A stretch of 64,000 nt of DNA from PLanc-01 sp035342095 (lineage in GTDB: Bacteria > Planctomycetota > Phycisphaerae > Sedimentisphaerales > Anaerobacaceae): contig DAOQWL010000008.1 of NCBI GenBank assembly GCA_035342095.1, forward strand, positions 35,055-99,054, read 5' to 3'. A model generated the notes under the pieces. The model searched no databases, had not been told where the DNA came from, and worked only from the letters and a program-made list of their open reading frames with translations. Position 1 is the stretch's first letter, and each line of letters opens with the position of its first letter. The position numbers were made by a program, and so were the translations under genes. This document shows positions 43,370 through 53,472 of the stretch, one piece after another.

Positions 43370-44365
43370 TCACAGGATGTGCATGGCCGCGGGATCGACC
43401 GGCAGTTCGCGGGAATCGCTCGGCGAGCCCAGAAGACCACCCCCGTTGCCGAGCCTCTGGATTTGGTCGATCAGGTCCTGGGCCTTGGCCGCATCGTGGA
43501 CCACGCCTTGCATCAGATCGACGAACTGCGCTGCCATCTCGCGGCGTTCCCGCTCCACGACCTCGAACGCGTTTTGGATTGCGCGGAGAATGTCCGTCTG
43601 AGTCACCAGGCCCAGAAGCTCCTTGCCCTCCATGACGATCAGGCGGTGTACGTGCATGCTCTCCATCTTCCTGCTGGCGCTGAGGATCGAGTAGGTGGGA
43701 GGGATGGACACGACCGGGAACGACATGATCTCGACCACGTGGGTCTGCGTCGGGTTCTTGTGCAGTGCGACGACGCGTCGGAGGATGTCCTTCTCCGTGA
43801 CGATCCCCGCAGCCTCCTGGTGATGCTGTGCAATGATGCAGGAGGCGTTCTGCTGCGACATGATCCTGGCGGCCTCGTTCACCCAGGCGTCGGCGGCCAC
43901 GGTCGCGACGCGGTCGGTCATGATGTCGGAGATGTACCGCAGGGGGTTCAGCGACACCAATCCGCGAGTGATATCCGTTTCGGTGACGACGCCCAGGAGT
44001 TGGCCGTCCTGGGTGATCGGCAGACGGCGGATGCCTCTGTCGCTCATGATGCGTCCGGCGTCGAGGATCGGCGTATCGGGCGGGATGGTCACCGCCGGGC
44101 TGGTCATCCGCTCCTGCACCCGCAGACGGTGGAAATCGATGTCCCGACCGGCGACGCCCTTGAGCACGTCCTTCTCCGTCAGGATGCCGACGGCCTGACC
44201 TGCCTCCACGACCACGACGCAGGAGACGTTGTGCTCCGACATCGTGCGGGCGGCCGAGGCGATTGTGTCCTGGGGGGCTGCTGTGACCACCTCGCGACTC
44301 ATGATGTCGCCCGCGTGCAGCGGGCGGCGACCCATCGAGTTCTGTCGTTGCGGCGCCTGTTCCAT
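43370..44365 (-). CDS. Protein with four CBS domains
   Basis: 331 residues. Four CBS units follow each other: IMSREVVTAAPQDTIASAA, RMTSPAVTIPPDTPILDAG, IMTDRVATVAADAWVNEAA and IMSFPVVSIPPTYSILSAS, each ending in a GxxTxxD-type strand (VGILTEKDVL, LGVVTETDI, AGIVTEKDIL, LGLVTQTDIL). These pairs normally bind adenine nucleotides and sense energy state. A helical tail (about 270-331) has no known domain. AGGA lies about 7 bases before the ATG. No effector domain is attached, so its partner is unknown. Confidence 0.88.
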   Translation of the reverse strand: MEQAPQRQNSMGRRPLHAGDIMSREVVTAAPQDTIASAARTMSEHNVSCVVVVEAGQAVGILTEKDVLKGVAGRDIDFHRLRVQERMTSPAVTIPPDTPILDAGRIMSDRGIRRLPITQDGQLLGVVTETDITRGLVSLNPLRYISDIMTDRVATVAADAWVNEAARIMSQQNASCIIAQHHQEAAGIVTEKDILRRVVALHKNPTQTHVVEIMSFPVVSIPPTYSILSASRKMESMHVHRLIVMEGKELLGLVTQTDILRAIQNAFEVVERERREMAAQFVDLMQGVVHDAAKAQDLIDQIQRLGNGGGLLGSPSDSRELPVDPAAMHIL

Positions 44366-44782
44366 ATCTTGGTCCTGATAGTCAGTCGTCCTGCGGTCCG
44401 TTGCCTGTGTACGCTGAATCTCCCAAGACCGCCGTTCGCAGGACGATCACCTCGGCAATATCGGCCAGTTCCTCCGGCGGGTTAGCCGGAAAGCGCCGTG
44501 TCCTGAGGTCGTCCGCGGAATTACGTAGGTTTCGCACGTGCCGGCGCGACCCGTCCCGTCGATGCGATGGAGAGCCCCTCACATTATGGGCCCCAAGACA
44601 GAACGGGCCCGTATTGCCTGTCTCCTCACGTGGTGTTTCGCAGCCCTCAGGATCACCAGAACCTGCCCAACTCGCATACGCGCAGGTTGCTGAGTGTGGA
44701 TGAGGTCCTCTCCAATGCCACGAGTGTTGTGCATTGGGTGTTGTCGGCGGATAGGCTGTTCTTCCACGAGGGGGATGCCGTG
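44366..44782. other. Intergenic stretch, no gene seen
   Basis: Between two minus-strand genes. Short open frames on both strands lack ribosome sites and family resemblance. No strong hairpin with T-tract was found. Confidence 0.35.
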
Positions 44783-46009
44783 CTATGTTTTCAGGCCGGC
44801 GAGGTCGGGTTCCAGGCGGCGGTTCTCGCGGAGGATTTCGTCGAGGGTCAACTTCGTTCGCCGGCGGGCGGCCTCCCGGCCGAGGATCGTGGCCAACGTG
44901 GCGTTGACGCTGGGCTCAATGGTCGGATTGGCGCAGTCCCCCGACATGACGGCCTTGTGGAACGCGTCGATGTTCCGCTCGGCGCCGCGCGGGTACAGAT
45001 CGACGACGTCGCCGCCGCGCCAGCCGCCGGAGTTGGCGAGGATGCGGACGCGCGAGGTGTAGCCGGTTTCGAGCCAGCCCTCCGCGCCCTGGGCGGTGCA
45101 ATCGCTGCGGAATTCGCAGCGGTTCTTGAGGTGCTCGCCGCGATGGTTCAGGATGGCGCCGTTCGGGAATTCGTAGGTCAGCGAGAAGACATCGTGCGAG
45201 TCGCCATGCGCATCGGCTCGTGCGATTCTCGAAGCGCCGGTCGCGCTGGTTGGCATCTCGCCTGCGATCCAAAGGCCTACATCGACTGCGTGGATGCCCG
45301 CGTTGACGAGGTAGCTGCCGCCGAGGGCGTCGTCGTTGACCCAAATCAACTCCTGCAGACGGCTCTCGACCGTCGCGGTCTTCGGCGGGTCGCGGAAGCT
45401 CTCGTCGTTGTACTCGGAACTGAGCATGCCGACCGGGCCGATCTCGCCTTCTCGCACGCGACGGACGCCCTCGATGAAGAACGGGTCCGTTCGGGTCTGG
45501 AAGTCGCACAGGAAGACCCGCTTGTTCGACGTTGCCTTCCGTGCGGCGTCGCGGATACGCAGGCAACCGGGCACGTCGCAGCCCAGCGGCTTGGCGATGT
45601 AGACGTGCCGGCCCGCTTCGACTGCGGCCTCGACGTGCTCGGGAAAGCAGTAGGGCGGCGTCTCCAGGAAGACCGCCTCAACGCCGGCGGCAATCACGGC
45701 CTTGTAGCCCGAGAGGCCCGAGAAGCGATTGGCCTTCGCGACACCCAACTGGTCGCCCGCGACGTCGGCGACCTGCTTGAAGTAGTCCGCAATGGCGACG
45801 ATCTCGTACCCGCCGTGCCTTTGGACCATCCCGGCGATCATCTGCCCGCGACCGCCCAGACCGATAACCCCGACCTTGATCCCGCTGTTCGCCCGAGTCC
45901 CGACGACCGACCCGGCGCCGACTGTGGAAAAGGACAACGCTGCGCCGGCACAGGAGAGGAAGTCCCGTCGCGTGATCTGCCCTGTTCGCCCGCCGTCAGT
46001 CGCAGTCAT
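44783..46009 (-). CDS. Tat-exported Gfo/Idh/MocA oxidoreductase
   Basis: 408 residues from ATG 46009 (GGAG 8 bases upstream). A twin-arginine signal (TRRDFLSCAGAALSFSTVG) predicts folded export. The Rossmann part opens with VGVIGLGGRGQM, and the family Lys appears in HVYIAKPLG. The C-terminal domain has GSYLVNAGIHAVDVGLWI. Such NAD(P)-dependent enzymes act on sugars or sugar derivatives; planctomycetes have many exported copies. Substrate not predictable. It is divergent from the gene at 46198. Confidence 0.87.
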   Translation of the reverse strand: MTATDGGRTGQITRRDFLSCAGAALSFSTVGAGSVVGTRANSGIKVGVIGLGGRGQMIAGMVQRHGGYEIVAIADYFKQVADVAGDQLGVAKANRFSGLSGYKAVIAAGVEAVFLETPPYCFPEHVEAAVEAGRHVYIAKPLGCDVPGCLRIRDAARKATSNKRVFLCDFQTRTDPFFIEGVRRVREGEIGPVGMLSSEYNDESFRDPPKTATVESRLQELIWVNDDALGGSYLVNAGIHAVDVGLWIAGEMPTSATGASRIARADAHGDSHDVFSLTYEFPNGAILNHRGEHLKNRCEFRSDCTAQGAEGWLETGYTSRVRILANSGGWRGGDVVDLYPRGAERNIDAFHKAVMSGDCANPTIEPSVNATLATILGREAARRRTKLTLDEILRENRRLEPDLAGLKT

Positions 46010-46105
46010 CGTGAAGTCTCCATGAAAAGGGAACCGATCCGGACACTGCCATGCCCACGAGGGCAAGAGTACCCGAAGGCCGGCTTGAGTGCAGCCAAAA
46101 TCTTC

Positions 46106-46134
46106 TTGGCTTCGGGCCCGACTTCGTGTAAAAT
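46106..46134 (+). promoter_or_regulatory. Putative promoter in divergent region
   Basis: TTGGCT, 17-base spacer, TAAAAT, about 55 bases before ATG 46198. Confidence 0.5.
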
Positions 46135-46197
46135 AGGTAATCGGTAGAATCTGGTGCATCCGAATTAGGAATGTGTTCTCTGGAGAGCGGATTCGCG

Positions 46198-46833
46198 ATG
46201 AAGAGCTATCTCCTTTGTGGGGCGTTACTTACAGCGGTTCTGGTGAGTTTGTGCACAGCGGCGCCGGAGCCTGCGATGGTCCAGCGGGCGGGCCAGTGGA
46301 CGCTGGACGTCCGCTGCGAGCGTTTGCAGCAGCTTGTGCTGCCGTGGGGTCCCGGCGGGGAGCAGCGATTCTGGTATACGATCGTCACGGTGACGAACCG
46401 GACCGGGATGGACGCCGATTTCTATCCGAAGTGCGACCTGATGACCGACACGTTCCAGGTCCTGCCGGCGGGCAAGGGGGTGCCGCCGGTCGTCTTCGAC
46501 ATGATCCGCCAGCGCCATGCGAGCCGGTATCCGCTGTTGGAATCCCTTCAGCGCGTCCCCAATCGCATCCTCGAAGGGGAAGACAACGCACGGGATATCG
46601 CCGTCATCTGGAAGGACTTCGATCCGCAGGCTACGAGCTTGCGTCTGTTCATCGGCGGCCTGAGCAACGAAACGGCCATCGTCTCGCACCCGGTCGCGGT
46701 GGACGCGGACGGCAACCCGGTCCCGATCTACCTCCGCAAGACCCTGGAAATGGACTACACCCTGCGTGGCGACCCTGCGCTGCGGTCGTCCGTCGAGGTG
46801 GTCTACAAGGGCCAGAGCTGGGTCATGCGGTAG
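46198..46833 (+). CDS. Exported hypothetical protein
   Basis: 211 residues with a signal peptide (KSYLLCGALLTAVLVSLCTA). The mature part looks like a beta-sandwich: WYTIVTVTNRTGMDADFYP, ARDIAVIWKDFDPQATSLRLFI, and RKTLEMDYTLRGDP. No catalytic motif or family I can name. I recall similar planctomycete hypotheticals with a VTNxTxxDVxFxP pattern, without known role. Likely periplasmic. Confidence 0.7.
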   Translation: MKSYLLCGALLTAVLVSLCTAAPEPAMVQRAGQWTLDVRCERLQQLVLPWGPGGEQRFWYTIVTVTNRTGMDADFYPKCDLMTDTFQVLPAGKGVPPVVFDMIRQRHASRYPLLESLQRVPNRILEGEDNARDIAVIWKDFDPQATSLRLFIGGLSNETAIVSHPVAVDADGNPVPIYLRKTLEMDYTLRGDPALRSSVEVVYKGQSWVMR

Positions 46834-47025
46834 GCACAGCCCGGTCCTCGCTCAATCCCCAGACTCCTGCCTGCGTCCGCGGATTCGGACCCGGCGGTTG
46901 ACTTCCCGGTCTCTCGTCGTTCTAATCCGGTAGTGCGCCCCTGTCGCGGGGTTCGTCACGAAGGACAGGGGCCTCCCGATGCAGGACGCTGTGTTCGGGG
47001 TCCCCACGGATGGATCGAGGTAGTC

Positions 47026-48072
47026 ATGCAGGCCAGCGGATATCGGAATGTCACGATCGTCGGCGACGGCGGGATGGGAACCGTCCTGTCGATCATCCTC
47101 TGTGAGAAGGGGATTGCCACGCGGATGTGGGGGTACGACGCCCGGCAACTGGGCGAAATCGAACGCTCTCGCGAGAACACCAGGTTCCTTCCCGGCTACA
47201 AGCTTCCCGACTCGCTGGTGTTCGAAGCCAGAGACGACCGGGCGCTGGTGGGCGCCGAGCTGATCGTTTCCGCGGTCCCCTGTCAGTACATGCGTGCGGT
47301 CTGGACCCGGCTGCGTCCGCACGTCCCGGAGCGTGTGCCCGTCGTCTCGGTGGCCAAGGGAATCGAGAACGGGACGTTGCTGCGTCCCACGCAGATCCTC
47401 GGCGAAGTGCTGGGCGAGGACCTCCCGCGGGCGGCCCTGAGCGGGCCGACGATTGCCGACGAGCTGGCCCGCAAGCTGCCTGCGACGGCCTGTGCGGCCG
47501 CCGGAGATGAAATGCTGGCCCGTCGGATCCAGTCCACTTTCACCTGCCCCTGGCTCCGTGTGTACACGAATGCCGACCTGATCGGCGTCGAGCTGGCCGG
47601 GGCGATGAAGAACGTGATCGCGATCGCTGCGGGCATCATCGACGGCGTCCGCGCCGGCGACAACGCCAAGGCGGCCCTCCTGGCGCGGGGATTGGCGGAA
47701 ATCACCCGCCTGGGACTTGCCATGGGCGCGAGCGAATACACCTTCGCGGGCCTGACCGGGCTGGGGGATCTCGTCACGACCTGCATCTCGCCGACCGGGC
47801 GGAATCGCTCTTTCGGCGAGCGGATCGGCGAGGGAATGACGCGACAGCAGGCCCAGGGGGCGACCGCATCCGTGGTGGAGGGGGTCTCCACCTGCCGGTC
47901 GGTCGTGGCCCTGGCGGCGAGACACCGCGTGGAGATGCCGATCACGCAGGCGGTCCACGAGGTCCTCTTCGAGGACAAACCGGTGCGGACCGCCATCGAG
48001 AATCTGATGAGCCGTCAGTTGAAAGCCGAGTGGCCCGCCGGGGCATCCAAGTCGCCCGCGAAAGTCTCATAA
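47026..48072 (+). CDS. gpsA: NAD(P)-dependent glycerol-3-phosphate dehydrogenase
   Basis: 348 residues from ATG 47026 with GAGG about 6 bases upstream. It reduces dihydroxyacetone phosphate to sn-glycerol-3-phosphate for phospholipid synthesis. The Rossmann motif is VTIVGDGGMGT, then the family strings SVAKGIENGT, ALSGPTIADE, GVELAGAMKNVIAIAAGIIDG (with the catalytic Lys in AMKN), and GDLVTTCISPTGRNRSFG. Complete and of normal length. Confidence 0.94.
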   Translation: MQASGYRNVTIVGDGGMGTVLSIILCEKGIATRMWGYDARQLGEIERSRENTRFLPGYKLPDSLVFEARDDRALVGAELIVSAVPCQYMRAVWTRLRPHVPERVPVVSVAKGIENGTLLRPTQILGEVLGEDLPRAALSGPTIADELARKLPATACAAAGDEMLARRIQSTFTCPWLRVYTNADLIGVELAGAMKNVIAIAAGIIDGVRAGDNAKAALLARGLAEITRLGLAMGASEYTFAGLTGLGDLVTTCISPTGRNRSFGERIGEGMTRQQAQGATASVVEGVSTCRSVVALAARHRVEMPITQAVHEVLFEDKPVRTAIENLMSRQLKAEWPAGASKSPAKVS

Positions 48073-48505
48073 CGCTCGCCGGACTCTCGAATTGATCCCG
48101 GTGTTCTTCTCGTGTGTGCGATCGGGTGCCGTCGGTCTGCGCCGGCGAATTTCCACCGTCGGGTCCGTGGCGAGTCCCGCCGTATCCCGCGAAGTCTCCG
48201 CTGAAACCGCCTTCTCATGGACGGGTCCAGGTTATCGGTCGCGGTTCGGCGGCCTCTGACTCGCCCGGCGCCGGACGGTCTGTTCTCTCGCTCCCTTTTG
48301 GTCCGGCGGGATTCCATTTCATATACTTTAATCGGCTCCAGGCAGATGGTCGAAACACAGTCTGCCGGATGGCTATAAGGAAGAATCGGCCTCTTCGGGC
48401 CAGGGTTCTCGAAAGGGGGTCCGAACGGATAATGTGAGATGGGCAGAACCATCGACGCTTCAATCCGGAGAAGCACGCTCACATTTCTTCTAAGGTCAGC
48501 CTGAT
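48073..48505 (+). other. Intergenic stretch before the pilus operon
   Basis: No gene seen. A TATACT box at about 48322 could be a -10 element for the operon, but no good -35 is spaced from it. The last bases provide AAGGT for pilM. Confidence 0.35.
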
Positions 48506-49444
48506 ATGTTTGGATTTGGCAAGAAAAACTCGTATCTCATCGGGGTCGATTTGGGCAGCGACTGCGTGAAGCTGGCCCAGTTGGCGAACGGCACGGAACA
48601 GACGCATCTGATCGCCGGCGTGTGCGTCAGTCGTCCCGCGGACGTCACGGCGGGCACGGCGCGATGGCAGCGCTGGGCGATCGACGCGATGCGCGAATCG
48701 ACGGCCAACGGGCGATTCAAGAGCAAAGACGTCGTCGCGGCTCTGCCGGCCAGCGAGGTGTTCATCGATCATCTGAGGTGGCCGAAGAAGTTCGACGGCA
48801 AGATCGAGGACGCCATCTTCGCGAAGATCAAGCAGAAGCTGCCATTCGAGCCGATTCAGAAGAACACCCTGATCAAGTACATCCCGGCCGAGCAGGACAA
48901 CGTGATCGTGCTGGCCGCTGAGCGGACCGTGATCGACCGGCATCTGGCGATCTACGAGAGGGCGGGACTGGCGATCAAGTCCATCGGCGTCTGGCCGCTG
49001 GCGCTGGCGAACTGCTACGCGCAGTTCTTCGGGCGCCGCAAGACGGACCTGGACGCGATTGTCCTGCTGCTCGACATCCAGCCCGATTGCACGCACGTCG
49101 TGATCAGTCGGCACAAGAACCCGCTCTACGCATGTTACGTGCCCATCGGTTCCCGGCAGTTCAAGGACGAAGCGGCTGTAGGACGGCTCGTCATGGAACT
49201 GACCGCGGGCAGGCGGGAGTTCCTGTCGTTGTACAAGAACGTCCAGATTGAACGCCTGATCTTCCTTTCCGGGCTGGCCGTCGATGCGGACATCTACCGC
49301 ACCGTCGCAAAGCAGTTGGAGGTCCAGGCGCAGATGGGCGATTGCATGGCGGCCGTGGAGGTTCAGGATCCGGATCGCTGCGGGCTGGAACGAAGGAATG
49401 GCACAGTGAGCTGGGCCCTGGCCTTTGGGCTGAGTCTCAGTTAG
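48506..49444 (+). CDS. pilM: PilM-like actin-fold protein
   Basis: 312 residues. The actin-like ATP fold of PilM/GspL-N is indicated by YLIGVDLGSDCVKLAQL and AIVLLLDIQPDCTHVVI. PilM sits in the cytoplasm and docks onto the N-terminus of PilN. First gene of the pilus/type II secretion-like operon; the next gene begins 14 bases after its stop. Somewhat shorter than E. coli or Pseudomonas PilM (about 350), and the C-terminal part is less conserved. Confidence 0.85.
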   Translation: MFGFGKKNSYLIGVDLGSDCVKLAQLANGTEQTHLIAGVCVSRPADVTAGTARWQRWAIDAMRESTANGRFKSKDVVAALPASEVFIDHLRWPKKFDGKIEDAIFAKIKQKLPFEPIQKNTLIKYIPAEQDNVIVLAAERTVIDRHLAIYERAGLAIKSIGVWPLALANCYAQFFGRRKTDLDAIVLLLDIQPDCTHVVISRHKNPLYACYVPIGSRQFKDEAAVGRLVMELTAGRREFLSLYKNVQIERLIFLSGLAVDADIYRTVAKQLEVQAQMGDCMAAVEVQDPDRCGLERRNGTVSWALAFGLSLS

Positions 49445-49458
49445 GTGGAGACAAAACG

Positions 49459-50178
49459 ATGCCGAACATAAACTTTGTACCGGATGACTACATCCAGAGC
49501 AACGAATCGCGCAGGGCCAACCTGATGTGTCTGATCCTGTTCTCGGTCGTGATGGCGGCTCTGGGGGGCTCTTTTGTGACGATCAAGATCCGCCAGCGGG
49601 CCTGCCGCGCCGAGGAGGCGCTCGTGAACGCCAAGATGACGCGGCTGGAACAGTCCATCAGACAGTTCGAGGATCTCCAGACGAAGCGCAAGGAGATGAT
49701 GCGGACCGCTCTGACGACCGCCGAGCTGCTGGAGCCTGTTCCGCGAAGCGTGCTGCTGGCCTCGCTGACGAACAGCCTGCCGGCGGGCGTGTCCCTGACC
49801 AAGTTCGACCTGATTCAGAAGGAGGAGAAGTCGAGGGCCTCGGAGAACAGGGCGGCCAAGACCAAGTACCAGGCGGCGCAGGCGAAGGCGGCCGGCGATG
49901 CACGCGTCGTGCCCTCGGCCGAGAAGGCGATGTTGGTCCGGATGGACATCGAGGGGATCGCCCCCAGTGATCTTCAGGTTGCCGCGTATATCGAACACCT
50001 CGGGGACTCCATCCTGCTGGACGAGGTGGCGCTGGTCGAGTCGAAGGAGAAGAAGGTCGAGGACGGGGCGTTTCGCCAGTTCAAGCTCACCGCCATGCTG
50101 AGTCCGGAGATCCATCTGACCAAAGAGGACATCGACGAAATCCGGGCCAAGGCGGAGAATACCGTGTACCAGTTCTAG
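49459..50178 (+). CDS. PilN-like inner membrane assembly protein
   Basis: 239 residues: a short cytoplasmic N-terminus starting PNINFVPDDY, which resembles the PilN INLLP motif that binds PilM; one membrane helix (LMCLILFSVVMAALGGSFVT); then a coiled coil and a ferredoxin-like periplasmic part. AGGTGGAG precedes ATG 49459. The family fixes the inner membrane platform of the pilus. The assignment rests on position, topology and the N-terminal motif. Confidence 0.75.
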   Translation: MPNINFVPDDYIQSNESRRANLMCLILFSVVMAALGGSFVTIKIRQRACRAEEALVNAKMTRLEQSIRQFEDLQTKRKEMMRTALTTAELLEPVPRSVLLASLTNSLPAGVSLTKFDLIQKEEKSRASENRAAKTKYQAAQAKAAGDARVVPSAEKAMLVRMDIEGIAPSDLQVAAYIEHLGDSILLDEVALVESKEKKVEDGAFRQFKLTAMLSPEIHLTKEDIDEIRAKAENTVYQF

Positions 50179-50235
50179 CGGGCTCCGCGGTGCGATGCGT
50201 CGCGTGGAAAGCCTGGGATTGTGGGAGCAAATATC

Positions 50236-50772
50236 ATGACGAGCGGTGTGAGACAAGCAGTCTTCTTCATCCTGTTGGTGGGCGTGACCGCCGCAGGTTA
50301 TCAGTACATGATCAAGCCGGCCAACCAGGATTTGGCTGAGGCGAAGCGCCGGGTCGAGGGCAAACGGGCGAAACTGGCGGACTTCGAGGAGGCCACCTCC
50401 CAGGCGGAGGACTTCAACAAACAGGTCGAGCAGCTCCAGGAGGCCGTACGCTTCTTCGAGAGCAAGCTCCCTCCGACCAGCGAGGTGCACAAGGTCCTGG
50501 AACAGGTCACGGTCATCGCCCAGAAGCAGGGGCTCAAGCCCAAGACGATCAAGACCCTTCAGCAGAAGGACGCCAACGGCTACGTCGAACAGCCGATGAC
50601 GATGAAGCTCGTGGGTGATTTCACCTCCTTCTACTCGTTCCTGCTGGAGCTGGAGAAGCTGCCTCGCATCATGAAGCTGCGGGAGCTCAAGCTCGACAAG
50701 CAGAACGAGAGCGAGGGCGAAATCGGAGCGGAGTTCATCCTGAGCATTTTCTTCCAGAACAAGACCGCCTGA
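50236..50772 (+). CDS. PilO-like inner membrane assembly protein
   Basis: 178 residues: one membrane helix (AVFFILLVGVTAAGYQYMI), a coiled coil (LAEAKRRVEGKRAKLADFEE and on), then a ferredoxin-like domain with the PilO-type string VTVIAQKQGLKPKTIK. It pairs with PilN in the periplasm. ATG 50236 has GGGAG 8 bases upstream; GTG 50221 is unlikely because it overlaps that site. Confidence 0.78.
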   Translation: MTSGVRQAVFFILLVGVTAAGYQYMIKPANQDLAEAKRRVEGKRAKLADFEEATSQAEDFNKQVEQLQEAVRFFESKLPPTSEVHKVLEQVTVIAQKQGLKPKTIKTLQQKDANGYVEQPMTMKLVGDFTSFYSFLLELEKLPRIMKLRELKLDKQNESEGEIGAEFILSIFFQNKTA

Positions 50773-50840
50773 TCGCCGGAGGCGTTGCATGGCGAACCGC
50801 CATGGCCATCCCCCAGGCAAGGCATTGATGGAGTTGACTT

Positions 50841-51560
50841 ATGCTGTCTTTCATGCATGAACAGGGAGCCGGGAATCCATCCGATCATTCGTCGGCCGGG
50901 ACGAGTCCGCAGGGCGCCGGCCCCGTCGGCGGTCCGGATGCCCAGGAGTTCCTTACCGTTGCCGCCAACAGCAAGAATGTGCGGCGGAGCACCGTCCTGG
51001 TGGCCATCCTGGTTGCCATCGGTCTTGTCTGCCTGCTGTTCATGATTCGCAAGAGCCAGCCTCAGGCGGCGTCCGCCAAGCAATCGGCGAACGACGAAAT
51101 CAAGATCGAGGCCGCGATCGGCCGGCTGACCGGCATCCGATCCGAGATGGCCGGCCGGATGGACGAGATCATCCAGAAGTTCTACGAGTTCTCCGACGTC
51201 TGCCAGGTGCGCGTGGGTGAGCTCGTGAAGAACCCTTTCCAGGTGGAAGGGGCCATGAAAAGGATCAAGGGCGGCGCCATCGCCCCCATCGATCCCCAGG
51301 CGCAGGCCGAATCGATCCGACGACAGAAGATGCAGCAGCAGGCCAACACGTTGAAGCTGCTGAGCATCATGCGGTCGGATGACGGTCACTCCTGCATGAT
51401 CAACGACCAGATCCTCCGCCAGGGGGACGTCATCGAAGGCTTCACGATCACCCAGATCGGCAGCACCAGCGTCGAGTTGGTCTGGTCGTCCGAGGGAACC
51501 TCGGGGCCCAACGCGTCGGGAACCACAGATCTGACCACTACATTGAAGTTGTCCGAATAA
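50841..51560 (+). CDS. PilP/GspC-like inner membrane protein
   Basis: 239 residues: a polar N-terminus of about 50, one membrane helix (STVLVAILVAIGLVCLLFMI), a helical stretch, and a small beta domain (SIMRSDDGHSCMINDQILRQGDVIEGFTITQIG) resembling the homology region of GspC and PilP that touches the secretin. Similarity is by pattern and position; PilP is usually a lipoprotein and this is not. The stop overlaps the next ATG by one base (TAATG). Confidence 0.6.
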   Translation: MLSFMHEQGAGNPSDHSSAGTSPQGAGPVGGPDAQEFLTVAANSKNVRRSTVLVAILVAIGLVCLLFMIRKSQPQAASAKQSANDEIKIEAAIGRLTGIRSEMAGRMDEIIQKFYEFSDVCQVRVGELVKNPFQVEGAMKRIKGGAIAPIDPQAQAESIRRQKMQQQANTLKLLSIMRSDDGHSCMINDQILRQGDVIEGFTITQIGSTSVELVWSSEGTSGPNASGTTDLTTTLKLSE

Positions 51561-53437
51561 TGCTACGATTCCTATCCGCCAGAGACAAGACGAAGGCCCC
51601 GGCGCCGAGCCGCTCGGGGCAGAGTGCGCCCGCCTCCGTGCCCATCTACCCGGACGATGCCGAGGTGCGCGGACTGTGCGACCTGTATTCTCCCGAGCCG
51701 ACGAGCTGCACGCACGTACGCGATGTGGTGGATGTCCTGCTCGAGATGAATAAGATTACCGACGAGCAGTACGGTCGCCTGCGTCGCGAGACCCTGAGCA
51801 AAGGCGGAACCGATCCCACGTCGACGCTGCTCAAGGAGGGCGTCATCGGCGCCAACGATGTCCTCGAGGCGAAGGCCCGACTCAACGGCCTGGAGTTCCG
51901 TCGGATTGCGCCGCAGGATGTGGACAAGCAGGCGTTCCAGAAGCTCGACGCGGATTTCATCGCGAGGAGCAACATCGTTCCGATCTCGATGGACGCCGGC
52001 AAGCTGATTGTCGCGACGAGCGAGCCGGCCAACATCTTCGCGGTCGAGGACGTCAAGCGTCAGACGGGAATGGAGCTTCGCGTACTGGTCTGCACGCCGG
52101 AGGATATTGCCGCCGTTTGCGAGGCGTTCCGCGAGCAACCCACCGAGTGCGTGCTTGACGACATCATCAGCGACATGACCGAGGTCGAGGTTGTCCAGGA
52201 CGTCGAAGACATCTCGGAGGACCTCGAGCAGATGGCCGGCCAGTCTCCGGTCATCAAATTCGTCAACTACCTGATCAGCAACGCGGTCCGCGAAGGGGCC
52301 AGCGATATTCACATCGAGCCCAAGGAAAAGCAGACGAAGATCCGCTATCGTATCGACGGCGTCCTTTTCGAGGCCATGCAGGCCCCGCAGAAGATGCACC
52401 CGGCCATCGTCTCTCGTATCAAGATCATGGCCAACCTGGACATCTCCGAGCGGCGCGTGCCGCAGGACGGCAAGGTGGCCGCGATCATCGGAGGCCGGGC
52501 GATCGACCTGCGCGTCTCCACGCTGCCCCTCAATCACGGCGAGAAGACCGTGATTCGTATTCTGGACAGCAAGTCCATCCGGCACGGCCTCGAGTACATG
52601 GGCATGGAGCCGGACGTCTGCGACGCCTTCCGCGAGCAGGTGAAACTGCCTCACGGAATCCTCCTGGTGACCGGACCGACGGGGTCGGGCAAGAGCACGA
52701 CCCTGTATTCCGCCCTGGGGGAGATGGACGGCGACAAGCTCAACGTCTCCACGGTCGAGGACCCGGTCGAATACGAGCTGGATTTCTGCAACCAGGTGCA
52801 GGTCAACGAAAAAACCGGCCTGACGTTTGCCGCGGCGTTGCGCAGCTTGTTGCGACAGGACCCCGACGTGATCATGGTCGGCGAAATCCGCGACAACGAA
52901 ACCGCGCGAATCGCGGTGCAGGCGGCCTTGACGGGTCACCTGGTTCTTTCGACCCTGCACACGAACGACGCGGCCACCGCCGTGACGCGACTGGTGAACA
53001 TCGGCATCGAGCCCTATCTGCTCGCGGCCTCCATGAACGCGGTTCTTGCCCAGCGACTGGTCCGACGGATCTGCAGCAAGTGCAAGGAGCCGTACAAGGC
53101 CCCGGACCAGATGCTCAAGTACTTCGAACGAGCGGGCGTCAACGCCAATGAACTGGTCCACGGCAAAGGCTGCGACGCCTGCCGCGGGTCCGGTTATGTG
53201 GGCCGGGCCGGTATCTTCGAACTGCTCATCATCGACGACAAGTTCCGCGACATGATCAACAGGGACTCGTCGGTGGGCAACATGCGCCGGGCGTTCCGCG
53301 AGAGCGGTCGTGACGCCCTCTACGACGACGGCATGAAGAAGGTCCGGCAGGGAATCACCACGATTGAAGAGGTCCTCCGCGTCACCGAAGTGTATGGACA
53401 GAGCGAGGACGAGGAATTTGTGGAAAACCTCGGCTGA
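51560..53437 (+). CDS. pilB: PilB/GspE assembly ATPase
   Basis: 625 residues, a complete extension ATPase. The N-terminal domain (about 30-200) includes GVIGANDVLEAKARLNGLE. The catalytic domain has Walker A GPTGSGKST near residue 373, Walker B DPDVIMVGEIRDNETA, and the His box LSTLHTNDA. The zinc site is CSKC...CDACRGSG. ATP hydrolysis drives assembly of the pilus or pseudopilus. In contrast to the degenerate GspE-like protein at 6171-7820, all motifs are intact. Confidence 0.93.
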   Translation: MLRFLSARDKTKAPAPSRSGQSAPASVPIYPDDAEVRGLCDLYSPEPTSCTHVRDVVDVLLEMNKITDEQYGRLRRETLSKGGTDPTSTLLKEGVIGANDVLEAKARLNGLEFRRIAPQDVDKQAFQKLDADFIARSNIVPISMDAGKLIVATSEPANIFAVEDVKRQTGMELRVLVCTPEDIAAVCEAFREQPTECVLDDIISDMTEVEVVQDVEDISEDLEQMAGQSPVIKFVNYLISNAVREGASDIHIEPKEKQTKIRYRIDGVLFEAMQAPQKMHPAIVSRIKIMANLDISERRVPQDGKVAAIIGGRAIDLRVSTLPLNHGEKTVIRILDSKSIRHGLEYMGMEPDVCDAFREQVKLPHGILLVTGPTGSGKSTTLYSALGEMDGDKLNVSTVEDPVEYELDFCNQVQVNEKTGLTFAAALRSLLRQDPDVIMVGEIRDNETARIAVQAALTGHLVLSTLHTNDAATAVTRLVNIGIEPYLLAASMNAVLAQRLVRRICSKCKEPYKAPDQMLKYFERAGVNANELVHGKGCDACRGSGYVGRAGIFELLIIDDKFRDMINRDSSVGNMRRAFRESGRDALYDDGMKKVRQGITTIEEVLRVTEVYGQSEDEEFVENLG

Positions 53438-53472
53438 TCCCATCGAATCAGCTTTCAGGACGGGACGAGCAT